A stretch of DNA of 64,000 nucleotides from assembly GCA_963678705.1 (NCBI GenBank), contig OY783217.1, forward strand, positions 7,130,001-7,194,000. The letters run 5' to 3'. Made by a program: the position numbers and the translations under genes. The stretch comes from Panorpa germanica. Its lineage: Eukaryota; Arthropoda; Insecta; Mecoptera; Panorpidae. The notes beneath the pieces were generated by a model. That model saw only the letters and a list, made by a program, of their open reading frames with translations. It was not told where the DNA came from and did not search any database. Of the stretch, positions 37,690 to 49,313 are shown piece by piece. Position 1 is the first letter of the stretch. Each line of letters opens with the position of its first letter.

Positions 37690-39860
37690 TCTTAATTTCT
37701 ATAAAAGCGTACTATATATTGATATATTGATTGGGTTAGTACAAGTAGTGGGTTAGAAATGTTCAATTATTTTTTAATGACTCTTTATATGTTAAGAGAT
37801 ATTACCAATAAAAAAGTTATTTTGTTTCTTTAATTATTAAACGGATTCAACGTTGTACACATTCCAAATGCATGTGACATCACAACCTACTCAACAAATA
37901 ACTGACGTTAACATGCATTTCACGTCATATAAATATAGCCGACCATTTCTGGCGCTAAAACTACAATTCAAACTTTTAATTGCTATATCTCCGTTAACAT
38001 TTAGATATTTAATAAAATAGACACGCCAGTACACATTTATTAACATCAATTTCAATCAACAATTGAAAAATCGACCACTAAAAAATAAGGACACAAGCCT
38101 ATTGATTTTTGTGTGCGAACTAAGAACAAGGTAATTTTAAATAGGCTGCAGACAATTGTAACTAGATGTAATTGATTTCGCGTGAGAGTTAAAAGAAACG
38201 CCCCCAAGTGACTGTGGGTTAATTTCTATTTCCGAACATCATTCATTTAACAGGTCGTCATAAAAATGTTGAGAACCAGTGATAGTTTTGCAGGTTTGAA
38301 CAGGAAATTTTGTAAATGTTTATTTTAGGAAAAATTCAGTTTGTACATGTTTATACTTGTTTGTTGTGTAAAATAATTTTAACACTATTATAAATATATT
38401 GGGGAAGGTTATTTTATGACTATTCAGAGGGCTGATCCTGGTGGGGGGTGGGGGAATGCGTGCACGCTTGTGGCAGAGGATTGTACCAGGTTAAAACAAG
38501 GTTAAAGGCATAAAATTTAATATACAAATTAAATAACAATAGAGTGTGTAGTTTTCTGAAATACAACACTTGGGCATAATACCAATTTACATTAGATAGT
38601 GTACCGACCAGATAACATTCATCACCCCCACAGACCTGTACAGTTTGTAGATTATGGGTCTTGGCAAGCTGGGGGGTCTCCAGAAAAGAGTTATGACTGA
38701 TTACAATTGAATTTGGTGTGAGAAAAATAATAAACACTAGATAGAAATAACAAAAATCTCATTATGAAACGAAATAATTTCTCATTGCGAATTATAGAAT
38801 ATTTTATTGCGCCGTACCGAGACTAATTGTATATTTTAAAAATTACCTTTTCTTAGTTTTTACGCGAAATGAATTGTATTTAGATTAATTGAATCGAGTT
38901 TATGGGAGCCTATATTAGGCCTTCTATAAAAGTGTACTATATACCCAGTAAACAATTTGGTGAAGTGCCCTATTTAGTGACGTTTCTATCACTATTTCAC
39001 TTCAATTATAGTTCGCATCAACTTTATCTTCATTTGTACTCCGACAGGTGGAGTAATTTCGCCATTTGTAGGCGATTAGAGTAGACATTTTATATGAAAA
39101 AATGTGAGAAACTGAACTATAAATGAACTCTTTCATGACAAGAAAATCATGACGCATCTTCAATATGATGTCAAAGTGACTCCAAAATGTTTACTGAGAT
39201 ATTGATAAAATGGGTTACTAGAACCGCAAATGTTCAATTATTTTTTAATAACTCCTTATATTCCAGGAGATATTAACAATTAAAAAAGTTATTTCAACTC
39301 TTTAATTATTAAAGGGATTCAACGCTGTATAACATTCCAACTTCATGTGACCTCACAACCGCTATTTGCTATCTCTTTTATATAACAAAGCGTAAAAGAG
39401 ATATATTCTTTACAGAACTCTAACAAGTTTACAGGTTACCAATCTTACAGCTCATAAATCTCTGCTATATGTATTTATATATCAACATATCAAATATTAT
39501 TTACAGCAATTTCAAGGAACAATAAAATTTCAATATTATGTCTGCCTTAACAAGGTTAAATAAAATAAAAACTTATTAACATTATCACAGCACTGACCTA
39601 ATCAACAAATAACTGACGTTAAAGTGCATTTCACGTCATACAAACGGCCGACCATCTCTAGCGCTAAAACTACAATTCAAACTTTTAATTGCTATATCTC
39701 CGTCAATATTTAGATATTTAATAAAATAGACACGTCAATACACATTTATTAACATCAATTTCAATCTACAATTGAAAAATCGACCACTAAAAAATGATTT
39801 TTTGTTCTTAAGAGAAATCCATTGTATCTAGTCGTAATTGATCCAAGTTTATGGGAGCGG
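37690..39860. repeat. Diverged direct-repeat cluster
   Basis: Two long blocks recur in the same orientation: 37758-37887 matches 39229-39360, and 37888-38087 matches 39599-39795, with only scattered differences. In the first copy the blocks are adjacent; in the second they are separated by about 237 bp (39361-39597). A third block at 38849-38909 recurs at 39795-39859, giving a unit of about 0.9 kb that begins again after the second copy. TCTATAAAAG-GTACTATAT at 37699 and 38923 marks another shared point. The blocks include CAACAAATAACTGACGTTAA and a TTGCTATATCTCCGT stretch. This looks like a tandemly duplicated mobile element or satellite; no open frame or terminal inverted repeat identifies the class. 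Confidence 0.75.
38420..38737. other. Less AT-rich segment between repeat copies
   Basis: This stretch contains a G-rich run (GGTGGGGGGTGGGGG, near 38438) and a 105-codon frame on the minus strand. The frame begins in a low-complexity hydrophobic stretch, shows no recognisable domain and has no splice support. I regard it as part of the repeat cluster or a separate insertion, not a gene. Confidence 0.3.
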
Positions 39861-40455
39861 TCTATGTTGACCGTGTGGGAAGGCCTGCCCCTTACTCAAC
39901 TATTCTGACTGTACATATATAAATTCATTACCTGCGAAATTTTAATATTTACCTTATTTGGGGTAAACGCTATTTCAGTGATAATAGACTGCTGCGTCAT
40001 TCACTTCAGAGACTACAGTCAGACACCTTGACGTCCGTAATAGCAACATTTCATCATGACGCCCGTATCCTTATCTTCTTTGTTAGTAATATGTGCCCAT
40101 ACTGAGGATTCCAAGACTTTAAGGTTGGTAAACTGGAATAACATACTGTTTAAATAATTCAGGAATTATACAATAACGTACATTATACATTTATTTTAAA
40201 ACTAATGTTATTTCCATTTACGTTTACAATAAAATTAACAAATAGAAGATAAAATTCTAATGGAGTAAAAGTTAATATTTCACGCTTTTATGTGTCACAC
40301 ATATTTCAGGATTATTGGTAAAACCTTGTACAAATAAACGATGATTGTACTTTGTGATATCACGTAAAAGTCAGAGTCATTCTCGATAAAGTATAAGAGC
40401 GGCCACACACTAGAGACATGACTTTTCTAAGTTAATTTTGTGTTACCATATCTGT

Positions 40456-40760
40456 CAGGGCCGTAGCTAGGTGGGGCGTAGAAGGGTATTACTCTTCTTT
40501 AAAATGTTCATACATTTCTGATTTTAAATTAAAAAAAACGTCAGTGAGTTCTACTTCAAATTTCTGATGTTAAGCCTTATAAACTTTCTGATGTTAAGAT
40601 ATTTATAAAGAAAAGCGTCTACACTAAATTATTTGATGTCCTTCTTCTTTCTTAGAATAGTATATTGAAATTAAATTGTAATAAATAAATTGTAAAATTG
40701 TATAAGGCACTTGGCGCCTGGATCTATATCATTTCTTGCAAGCCCCTCCGACCTGCCCTG
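40456..40760. mobile_element. hAT-like non-autonomous element (candidate)
   Basis: The left end is CAGGGCCGTAGCTAGGTGGG and the right end, read as reverse complement, is CAGGGCAGGTCGGAGGGGC. CAGGG ends are typical of hAT transposons. The unit is about 305 bp and has no coding capacity. The 8 bp on each side (ATATCTGT and AATAAGAG) do not match, so the target-site duplication expected for hAT is not visible. The boundaries are therefore uncertain. Confidence 0.4.
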
Positions 40761-43489
40761 AATAAGAGTAAGTAAAACATAATTTCAAACATTATAGTAG
40801 GTGGATACTGGTTTATATACAAGGCTGAAGAATCTAGCCAGAGACATTTCAGCCCCTACAATAAACAATCCCTTTCACATTGTATTTCTTTAATAATCAA
40901 AACTTATAATTCGTCCAATGAATTTACTGTAAAGGGTATAATCCGATATATACAATTTAACTGTCCCGCCCATTTAACTGTTTTGCAAAAATTTTGTTTA
41001 CAAAAAAAAGTCTATATTTATAATACGCCATTTTGCTTTTTTAATTTTATTTTTAAATTAGGCAATGTATGTAGTGACTATTAAGAAAATTATCACAAAA
41101 TCTGTATAAAAAATTATGTCATTTACTGCTTGTAACGGTTTTTTAAATTTTATTAGCTGAAAATGAAACAGATATTACCAATGTTACTGTGATAACATTT
41201 ATGTTGTGTAAACGTGATAAGCAGATGAGTTTTTCAGTGGCGTATATACACATTCTACAAATACAAATTTTACGGAATTATTATAATAGTGATACCATGA
41301 TTGTTTTGGTAGTAATGTAAATTGTATACTGGTTGCTCAACACTTCTGGGACTATATCTTGATAAGAAAAAACAAAATTTAAAGTAGTCTTGTTAGTTAG
41401 TAAATTTTTTTTAGCTCTTATACCAAATTATAATAAAAATCATAAATGTACGCTTGGTGATGATTTTTCCAAGCTTAAAAATTGCTTTTCACAACACTTG
41501 TTTAACAATAATCCATGTAGAACCGTGCGCTACTGATTTTGTGTTAATTCCGATATTTTCTTTTTGTATAGTAACGTAATAACCTAACTTTACATCTTAT
41601 CGAATATTTGACTTTGATTACATCAATATTACTACAATGTCGTTTTTATATTAAAATTTAATTACGCATTATAGCCATGGTTCATGATATCATACTAACG
41701 GTCATATTATACAATAATGATTAATAATATTTCTAGAGTAATTGGAAGGCTGCATGATTCCTCTTTACGAATCCGCAAAACACAAGCATGTCACCTTACA
41801 TTCATGTAATATTTAACTTTAGTGAAAACTAGTGATATTTAATCTGGAAGATTTTGTTTTATTATTTTATAGCTGTTAACCTCTTTTAAACGATTTTAAG
41901 CATTTACTGTGCTGAATTTACTATGACCTGAATAAATTTCCACTTATAGGATTGCATTTTAGCGTGAGAGGAAAAAAAAGATAACTCAGAAGAACAAGTA
42001 GATAAATAAATTGCAGAATTTTAACAGGTATTAAAATCTATAACTTTCAGAAAATTGTTAGTACGGGCCCAATGCTTAATGCGGCTCTGTGCATGCTCTA
42101 AAGTCTAAACAAGAAACAAATAATAGTTATTTATAACAAACTAAAACCGTTTGGTTGAATGTACTGATATAGTTCTAGTACAGGATTTTAAAAATGTCAG
42201 CTTATCAATTCTATCACTAGTTGTTTATAAATGAATCAACAGCTGTGACGAAAATAAAACGTTTGACCTCTACATTGTTGTAAAGGTTATACAAAAATGA
42301 ACTAAAATTGTTTACGTTATTCAGCTGTTATATTGTACCTGCGTTTTTCTTATGCAGTATTATGAGCAACGTGCTATTTTGTGCACTTTCAATAAAGTAT
42401 AAATGCAATTTATAAATTTCAACTTATAATTATTCATATTTACATTTGCTAAACCTTGACGTTATCCTAGTTATTTACAAAGTTTCGTACTCTGTTTAAT
42501 GAATATGCGAGTGGTTTTTAATTTTGCAACAAAAATAAAATATCTTGTCGCAATGACCTAATTCTAGATTTAATTTGGTCGACTTGTATTTTCTGAATTT
42601 CTTAACATTACGATCTTGACATCATAAAGAATACGTGATAAACATAAAATATAGTTTCCAATTGTTGCCCTTGTTTCCCTTGTTTTCGTTTCTAAGGAAA
42701 TTAGTCTACTTGTCAAAAAGATGATACTTCTGTTGCTATCTATTCCGGCGTTTTAAATCCTTTTATTTCATACTAGAACAGACTAGTTGCGACGTCGACT
42801 TTTTCAATGAGATGTACTGACTATTGTTTCACATAATACACTTTATTATGAGATGAAGTTTCTACTCTATGATGTAACTTTTAAAATCGAGAAGAGAGCT
42901 AAAAAAAAATGAAATTCGAACAAGGAGAAGTAGAAATAGATTCAGTGATTTTAGTTCTAATCGAACTTGCAATTCAATTGACTTTCGTTATTGTTTAATA
43001 AGATTCTCCTTTTAATTTGATAAACAGTAACAATTCAATTTTTGTTGAGGTTTATTTTAAATTTAGTTTTCAAAATGTCTGCGGGTATTGTGCTGCCATC
43101 TTAAAATATTGTAATATAATTAATCAGCAATGAATTATACAAAATTTATGAATCTTGTAATAAAGTCAATTATGAATTTGCTACACTACTTCTTACTTTT
43201 AAGTATTCATAGTTTTTCGTATTACTAATGATAATGTTATCATCCTACTATTAATTTATTTTAAATGTATTATTATCAAGTTGTAAATAGTTTCGGAAAG
43301 ATAGCAGCACAGGAATACCGTATGAGAACATAGCTCATAAGTATGAAAATGACTCACTGACGTTTATTGACAAGTGACTTATAACCTATTTTTATACTGA
43401 CGCAGTAAAGGTATGGCAATAAAACAGTAAGCAATCCCTAAATTGTTCTTCAATTAATTAAATTTAGTGTTTTAGTTTTTATTATCAAC
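40761..43489. other. Intergenic upstream of Vps2
   Basis: About 2.7 kb of AT-rich DNA with no supported gene. The last few hundred bases should contain the Vps2 promoter and leader; I see no distinctive motif. Confidence 0.5.
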
Positions 43490-44200
43490 ATGGAGTGGCT
43501 ATTTGGACATAGAATGACACCTGATGAGATGCTGCGAAAAAATCAAAGGGCTCTCACCAGAGCAATGAGAGACCTGGACCGTGAGAAAATGCGAATGGAA
43601 CAACAAGAAAAGAAGATAATTAATGACATTAAAAAATTAGCAAAGGAAGGTCAAATGGATGCCGTTAAAATAATGGCTAAGGACCTTGTTCGTACAAGAC
43701 GCTACGTCAAAAAATTTATGTTAATGAAAGCAAATATTCAAGCAGTGTCTTTAAAGATTCAGACCTTAAAATCGCAAAACACTATGGCACAGGCTATGAA
43801 AGGAGTAACAAAAGCTATGCAGAGTATGAATAAACAACTAAACATGCCACAAATTCAAAAAATTTTACAAGAATTTGAAAAACAATCTGAAATTATGGAT
43901 ATGAAAGAAGAGATGATCAATGATTCCATCGATGATGCTATGGAGGATGATGCAGATGAGGAGGAAAGTGATGCAGTCGTTTCCCAAGTACTGGATGAAT
44001 TAGGATTACAACTCAATGACCAATTATCAGGCCTACCTCAAGCATCAGGATCATTGGCTGCTTCTGGTATGAAACAACCAGCTGCAGCCGCTATAGCTGC
44101 TGGAGGCGGAGGCGGTGGTGGAGGTGGAGGTGGAGGTGCAGGAACAACTGACGCAGATGCTGATTTACAAGCACGTCTCGATAATTTACGCAGAGAATAA
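43490..44200 (+). CDS. Vps2: Vps2 / CHMP2A, ESCRT-III subunit
   Basis: A single exon encodes 236 residues. The N-terminal half is the basic Snf7 core (WLFGHRMTPDEMLRKNQRAL, KDLVRTRRYVKKFMLMKANI, SLKIQTLKSQNTMAQAMKGV), nearly identical to human CHMP2A. The acidic part (DDAMEDDADEEESDAVVSQVLDELG is the key region, about residues 148-172) follows, and the protein ends in the MIM1 motif (LQARLDNLRRE) that binds the MIT domain of Vps4. It polymerises with Vps24, Snf7 and Vps20 on membranes for multivesicular-body formation, cytokinesis and nuclear envelope sealing. Unusually, the linker before the MIM1 helix contains Ala-rich runs and 12 glycines in a row (codons at about 44104-44139), which human CHMP2A does not have. 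The absence of introns is notable beside its multi-exon neighbours, but the frame is intact. Confidence 0.97.
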   Translation: MEWLFGHRMTPDEMLRKNQRALTRAMRDLDREKMRMEQQEKKIINDIKKLAKEGQMDAVKIMAKDLVRTRRYVKKFMLMKANIQAVSLKIQTLKSQNTMAQAMKGVTKAMQSMNKQLNMPQIQKILQEFEKQSEIMDMKEEMINDSIDDAMEDDADEEESDAVVSQVLDELGLQLNDQLSGLPQASGSLAASGMKQPAAAAIAAGGGGGGGGGGGGAGTTDADADLQARLDNLRRE

Positions 44201-45098
44201 TAATGGCTGTTATAATATAGATACAATTATTTACCTACACACATAAATTTAAAAGTAGTGTTCGGGTAAGTTGTTTTTATAACATCACAAATAGAAAATA
44301 TGTGAAACTTATGATTTTGATAATTTCATCTACTCGCAATGCATTTATTCGAATACTACTGTTTTTGGCTTATATTTAATACAATTATACAACTAACTCA
44401 ATACTATATAACGATTTAATATTCACCAAAAATATTATTCCATGGGCTGTTTCAATTTAAAAAATATATATTTGGTACATTTAAATTCCATTTGTAATGA
44501 GATAAAAGGGTGTTGAATTAATCCTTTTACGCATTAAGTGAATGATTATTTCATTAACAAATAAAATTCTTTATGTCTATAAGTTATTAACACTTCTGCT
44601 GAATGTTTTGAATATATGAACATTATTTTTATGTAAAATAAATAACATTATTGTAGGGTAAACGTAGATAATGCTTTTATATATACTTTTACTGTTATAC
44701 TATATTAAAATAACAAATATATGATTATTTTTAAAAATAAATGTGTTATCATTCTTGTTTTGTTTCGCTGAATAATATGATTTACAGAACATAGTTTAGC
44801 TAAGACTAAAATGGGGCACCTTATATCTAAGTAGCATTTTATTCTAAACAGATTTGATTTACAGAATGTTTTTGATGATTTAAATAGATGTTTAATGTGT
44901 GATAATTATATACCAAAATAATTATATACGAAAAAAACATTTATATCAGTGCTATAATAATTGTTCAAATAAATATATAAATAAGGTATAAAGAAATTAT
45001 AAATTTATTTAAACCACAGTATTTATTTACATATTACATTTATTTTAATGGTTATACGTAAAGGTATAATTTACTAGCTGATTAACAAAAGTTTACAT
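44201..45098. other. Intergenic between convergent Vps2 and COX8
   Basis: About 0.9 kb holding the 3' UTRs of Vps2 (+) and COX8 (-). It is AT-rich with several AATAAA-like hexamers, so neither polyadenylation site can be fixed from sequence. No gene seen. Confidence 0.55.
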
Positions 45099-45526
45099 TT
45101 ATTCTTCGCCCTTGTATGCTTTCAGATTAACTAGCACCCAAGCAGGAATAATACAATAACTTGCAGACATAAGTGTTCCCAGAATGACTTTTTCCTGCAA
45201 AAGATAACCATTTAGTATATAAGTCAATGATTGAAAATAGGATCATTTGCGGTTACGTAAGATGTTATGAAACAGTAAAAATATTGTTACATAATAAATT
45301 TAAATAACAGAACTATGTAACAGTACACAATGTAAAGGAGTTACAGGCATTAACATAGAGTATACTAAATAAATTAACCAATTTAACAAACAGTTTTACT
45401 TACAGCAAAAGAAACCTTTACTTTAGCTGGTCCAATAACTGCCGAATATGCAGTATTCATAGCTCTGCTTTGGACAGCAGAATTTACCAGAGGGGCGGCG
45501 CGAACTAACGATCTTGCAGCAATCAT
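45099..45526 (-). CDS. COX8: Cytochrome c oxidase subunit 8 (small nuclear subunit)
   Basis: Two exons (45526-45404, 45194-45099) give a 72-residue precursor. The first about 30 residues (MIAARSLVRAAPLVNSAVQSRA) are a classic mitochondrial presequence: R/S/A-rich with no acidic residue. The mature part has one membrane helix (VILGTLMSASYCIIPAWVLVNL) followed by a short charged tail (KAYKGEE). The pattern G-x(n)-P-A-W-V-L-x-x-L-x-x-Y-K is that of COX8 in other animals (human PAGWILSHLETY). It is a structural subunit of complex IV in the inner membrane. The identification rests on size, topology and this C-terminal pattern. Confidence 0.82.
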
Positions 45527-45984
45527 TTTTTCTTTTTAATTTAATAAATTTTCGGCTTTAAGGTATTCTTGAACCTGTAAGAATATGGCTCCAGAAATTG
45601 TCAATGGCTGTCAAAAGAATTGCCATATGTGAAAGTAATTAGTTGTTTAGCGCTAACAATAGAGTGCAGCACAAAGTGTGAATTGCCATACCTTATAAAA
45701 CAAATTTAAAAAAAAATAATATTTAATTAATAAATCATTTAAACCTTATAAAAAATATATTTTATATAGTAGAATTGTATAAATTTTAATTATTTGATAT
45801 TAAACATGTGGCTTTCTACCAATCCACTTTAATCTTTAGTAATATATGCAATATTAAAAGTTTGTGTAGCTCTTTCGTCATCTTCACCGAGAAGATTTTC
45901 ATTAATAGGAATCAGAAGTTTATAATAACAGTCACCCCCAAATAATAAAATCTACTATTTCTAACTTACTTATAGTATCACAGT
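45527..45984. other. Spacer between PEX10 (3' side) and COX8 (5' side)
   Basis: A gap of 458 bp with both genes on the minus strand. It contains the PEX10 3' UTR and the COX8 promoter. A 5'-leader acceptor-like site is not obvious. Confidence 0.5.
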
Positions 45985-47031
45985 TTATTCATAATTTTGT
46001 AACAACAAAACTTTTCTGGGCAGTATTGGTTCTCTACATAAAGGACATTCCAATTTCTTTGTTAACCAATCTAAAATACAGTCCCAGCAAAATAAATGAC
46101 CACATGAAGTAGTGCTGGTATTTATCCTATCTTCTAGACATAGGACACATTTATTTTGTGATTTATGACCCAGTGCACTTCTTTTTGTCATTTTACTTTC
46201 AGATTTAACAAGATCAGTTGGTGATCTATTTTGAAAAAATGCAAACATTTTCATAGTAGAATTTACAAATAAATGTAATAACGAAATCATTCCGACTATT
46301 TGAAATGCATAAAAAGGACTATTATTCTTCATCCAGTGCCTGGTCAAAACCTATCAGAAATTGTATAGTTATTAAGTGTAATTTATTCTTAAATTTAAGT
46401 GATTCGAATTTACACTTACGTAATTTATGCCAGTAATTTTTTTGGAAATTTGGTAATGCCCTCCATTGATAAGAAAGAGGCCTTTGTGCAATCTTTGAAT
46501 AAAAGGAACAACCTCTTCAATAAATGCTAGCAGATTAATCAAAACTTTCTTTGATGTAGGAACCATTTCTTTGTTATTTTCTATATTCTTACGTAAAATT
46601 TTTAAGATTTCTAATACGAAGAATTCACCAGCACATTCTAAAAGAACATTTATCCAAAGTATCTAAAAGAAATAAGAAAAATAATGTAATTTTAAATGAA
46701 CAACTATTCAATATAACCTTTTTGTAGAATATATCACGGCTATTAACAATATTACCAATTTATGTGGAACTGTTATATATTGTGAATCAACTTGCACAAT
46801 GCCCGTATATTCTTCTCCAAGAGTTTGTGCATCGGAGAGTGTTGTTAGACCATAATATCCAAATCGAGTTGCAAGTTGCAATAATTTTGAATATTTCAAC
46901 CAAATACGATTACTCGCAGCATGAACAATTACGTTGGACACGTTTTCTTGAAGCATTTCGACATAAGAGTTGTCTTTTTGGGCTGCTCGAAGAATTTCAG
47001 CTTGGGTAGCATCAGACAAGTGGAGACTCAT
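45985..47031 (-). CDS. Pex10: PEX10, peroxisomal RING E3 ubiquitin ligase
   Basis: Three exons (47031-46756, 46662-46420, 46350-45985) give 294 residues. The N-terminal Pex2/Pex12-type domain spans roughly residues 10-200 (e.g. RAAQKDNSYVEMLQ, LLQLATRFGYYGLTTLSDAQTLGEEY, FIQRLHKGLFLINGGHYQISKKITGINY) and includes hydrophobic segments that sit in the peroxisome membrane. The C-terminus is a C3HC4 RING finger: CVLC, then CGHLFCWDC, then CPLC. With PEX2 and PEX12 it forms the retrotranslocation channel and ubiquitinates the import receptor PEX5. Length and domain order are complete. The start lies about 395 bp from a possible small gene on the other strand (47426). Confidence 0.96.
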
Positions 47032-47425
47032 TTTGGTATAAAATTTGCTCTTTTCTACTTATGAACTAAAGTCTTGATGTATTTTATATTTCCTCAGTAT
47101 TTAATTGACAATCGTTACTAAAGCATAATAAATTATGCATTTAAATGCATCCTTACTATCGTTTGGAAAGTTAAAAAAATATCTTATCAGTTCAATTTTT
47201 GATAAAACTATAACCTCCATAAATGAAACCTTTTTTACGTTTCGTAAAATATATAATTATGCACAATTATATAATTTTAACAAAGTATGATAATTATTTG
47301 GAACTAGGTTAATAAAAATTGCACTGTAATATAATAATTAAATATTTTAAACTTGATCAAAGATCAAAATATTCCCCTGACGTTTATCAAGGTATGCAAC
47401 CACATTGTTCTTTATTCATTAAGTT

Positions 47426-47637
47426 ATGAAATTGAAGATGGCGGTAATGTTTGGTTTTACTACCTATTATTCGCCATTTTTGTTTATATATAAATTCAAG
47501 AGTTAATTGTTTCTTGTATTTATTCATAGCATTTAAAAACAATTACTGAGATCCCAGAACCTCCAGACCATACCTCAGATCTACATCATTTTAGCAAAGC
47601 TGAAATTTTGAGAATAAATAGTGTAATATCTAGTTAA
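47426..47637 (+). CDS. Possible small two-exon gene (41 residues), unknown function
   Basis: Exon 1 (47426-47443) has ATGs at 47426 and 47438 and ends at a GCG/GTAATG donor. A typical 86-bp intron with a T-rich end follows, then TTCATAG/CATTTA opens exon 2 at 47530. The frame continues through EIPEPPDHTSDLHHFSKAEILRIN to TAA at 47635-47637. The exon 2 peptide has ordinary, non-AT-driven codon content (P, D, H, E, S), unlike random frames here. The position divergent from PEX10, with start codons 395 bp apart, also fits a real gene. I do not recognise the protein, I see no close AATAAA, and further exons may exist (an acceptor-like TTTTTACAG ends near 47682). It may be a microprotein, the beginning of a larger gene, or chance. 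Confidence 0.35.
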
Positions 47638-47907
47638 GAATGAATGCGTATTTACTAGATTGAAAGCGGGACCCTTTTTACAGGTAGCAGGTGCAAAAGA
47701 TAAGTAAAACTCTGACCTACAGGTATTGAATGCATTTTATATATGTTGTACTAAATTCTAATAATTTAGAATTAATATAAGATTTAAATCATTTTTAATT
47801 ATTTTATTTTTTATGCATTTTACATCTGCTCCAAATTCAAAGCTATTTTTAATTTTTTTTCCTTAATTAACTTACATCATACATATACAATAATTTTTTA
47901 CTTTACA

Positions 47908-49313
47908 TTACGAATTGTTTGCTATGGGCTTGTGTATTTTTCTGTATGTAGTATAAGTGTAGGAGTGACCAAAAATTGTTCTAAAGAAGATGTTCATCAC
48001 GAGATTACTCACAACATCAATTGGGAAAATCAAAAATGGGATTATAGCCAGATTTAATGCCAGTGGCGCCCATTTCGGTTGAGGTACTTTCACTTCCATT
48101 ATCTTCCGGAACCTATAGAAATATATAAATTCATTATCATAAATTAGTTTCATGAAAAAATGACAAATATTTTTTGGTACCATGAAAAAAGCGCAGTAAA
48201 AACGCTTTTTCCTATTCGCTCTCAATTTGAATTAAATATAGAATTGTCAACTGTCCTGAATCGAAGAAGGAAAATTCTCCTTTCAGCAGTTTGTCCTGTC
48301 TATAGCATATCGTTCTTCTTTAAATAAAGTTTTTATTAAACTCATTCAATAATCAGACATAACTTTCTGTCCGTGTACTTTTTCATATTCGCCAACTGAA
48401 CATTTTAATTATTCTAACCAGTACTTTACCTTGAAATCTCGAAAAGTGGACAACCCTAAATGCATATTCATCGATTACTAAAATTACTTACTCTTTCAAC
48501 AAAACACCAGGAATAACAATTGTAGCTAATGTTTGATACAGTAGGGAGTCACATGAAGCTACTAGTCCTAAAAGTGGGCTTCCTCTAGGTCCCTAGAAAA
48601 TATTTGAATTTGTCTTTAATGATAATTATATGATCATATTGAATTCTTCCGAAGAATATCTTTATTGGCCACTAAGTTTCTTGTACGTAAAGTTACGTAC
48701 CCGTAATCCCAATGTAAATTTATGTGCAGCATCGCATATAATATATGCGTTTCGCACCTTCAAACAGTTGACCAGTATCACCTCTGTAGAATATGGTTTA
48801 GCCGCTGCTGCGATAGTGTAAGCATATCCTGTTTTTTGTAAATATATCATTATAAGTTACAACAATATTTTATTTTGATGGTTTTGTGGCTGACACATAA
48901 TACCCTAATTTCAGGTTCGAGTTTCTGATAAGTTCAATTGATTATATGGAATTTATTAATAAATTGTACTTGTCTCTTGTTTCGAATATAACTTCGAATT
49001 ACATGTAAACTTTACCGCGGTCTAATAAATGAGGGATTTTATTTGGCGTATAATTAATTGAGATGGTGCAAAAATCACACACAGTTGCACTGACGTCAAA
49101 GCCATAACCGTCTCGACCACCATGCCGTTTTACATTTTTCATTTGTTTTTTTTAATTATGTATAATTAAAAGTTGATAAGTTTAAAGTTTACTTTTAGAT
49201 AACAATTACTCTAAATGTCAGATTGCTCACCTTATTTCAAAAATTAACAAATATAACTAATTAAACTTACCAACATATCTCACTGGTTGGCGACGTATGA
49301 AGTCGTTATACAT
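47908..49313 (-). CDS. MTFP1: MTFP1, mitochondrial fission process protein 1
   Basis: Four exons (49313-49271, 48828-48701, 48592-48492, 48112-47908) give 158 residues (human MTFP1 is 166). The start YNDFIRRQPVRYVGYAY aligns with the family's WVRYLGYANE. VRNAYIICDAAHK corresponds to the second conserved helix (YVLADAIDK in human). DSLLYQTLATIVIPG and KWAPLALNLAIIPFLIFPIDVVSNLVMN match the conserved third and fourth helices, including the PID signature. It is an inner-membrane protein with about four hydrophobic helices that promotes mitochondrial division and limits respiratory coupling. The exon 2 segment is more diverged than the rest but is held by phase and position. The intron before exon 2 and short open frames on the plus strand here carry nothing else. 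Confidence 0.88.

Noticed and set aside
44038..44226. Minus-strand frame with a long proline run.
   Set aside because: It is the antisense of the Vps2 poly-glycine and alanine codons; no independent support.
46764..47009. An 81-codon plus-strand frame.
   Set aside because: It is antisense to PEX10 exon 1.
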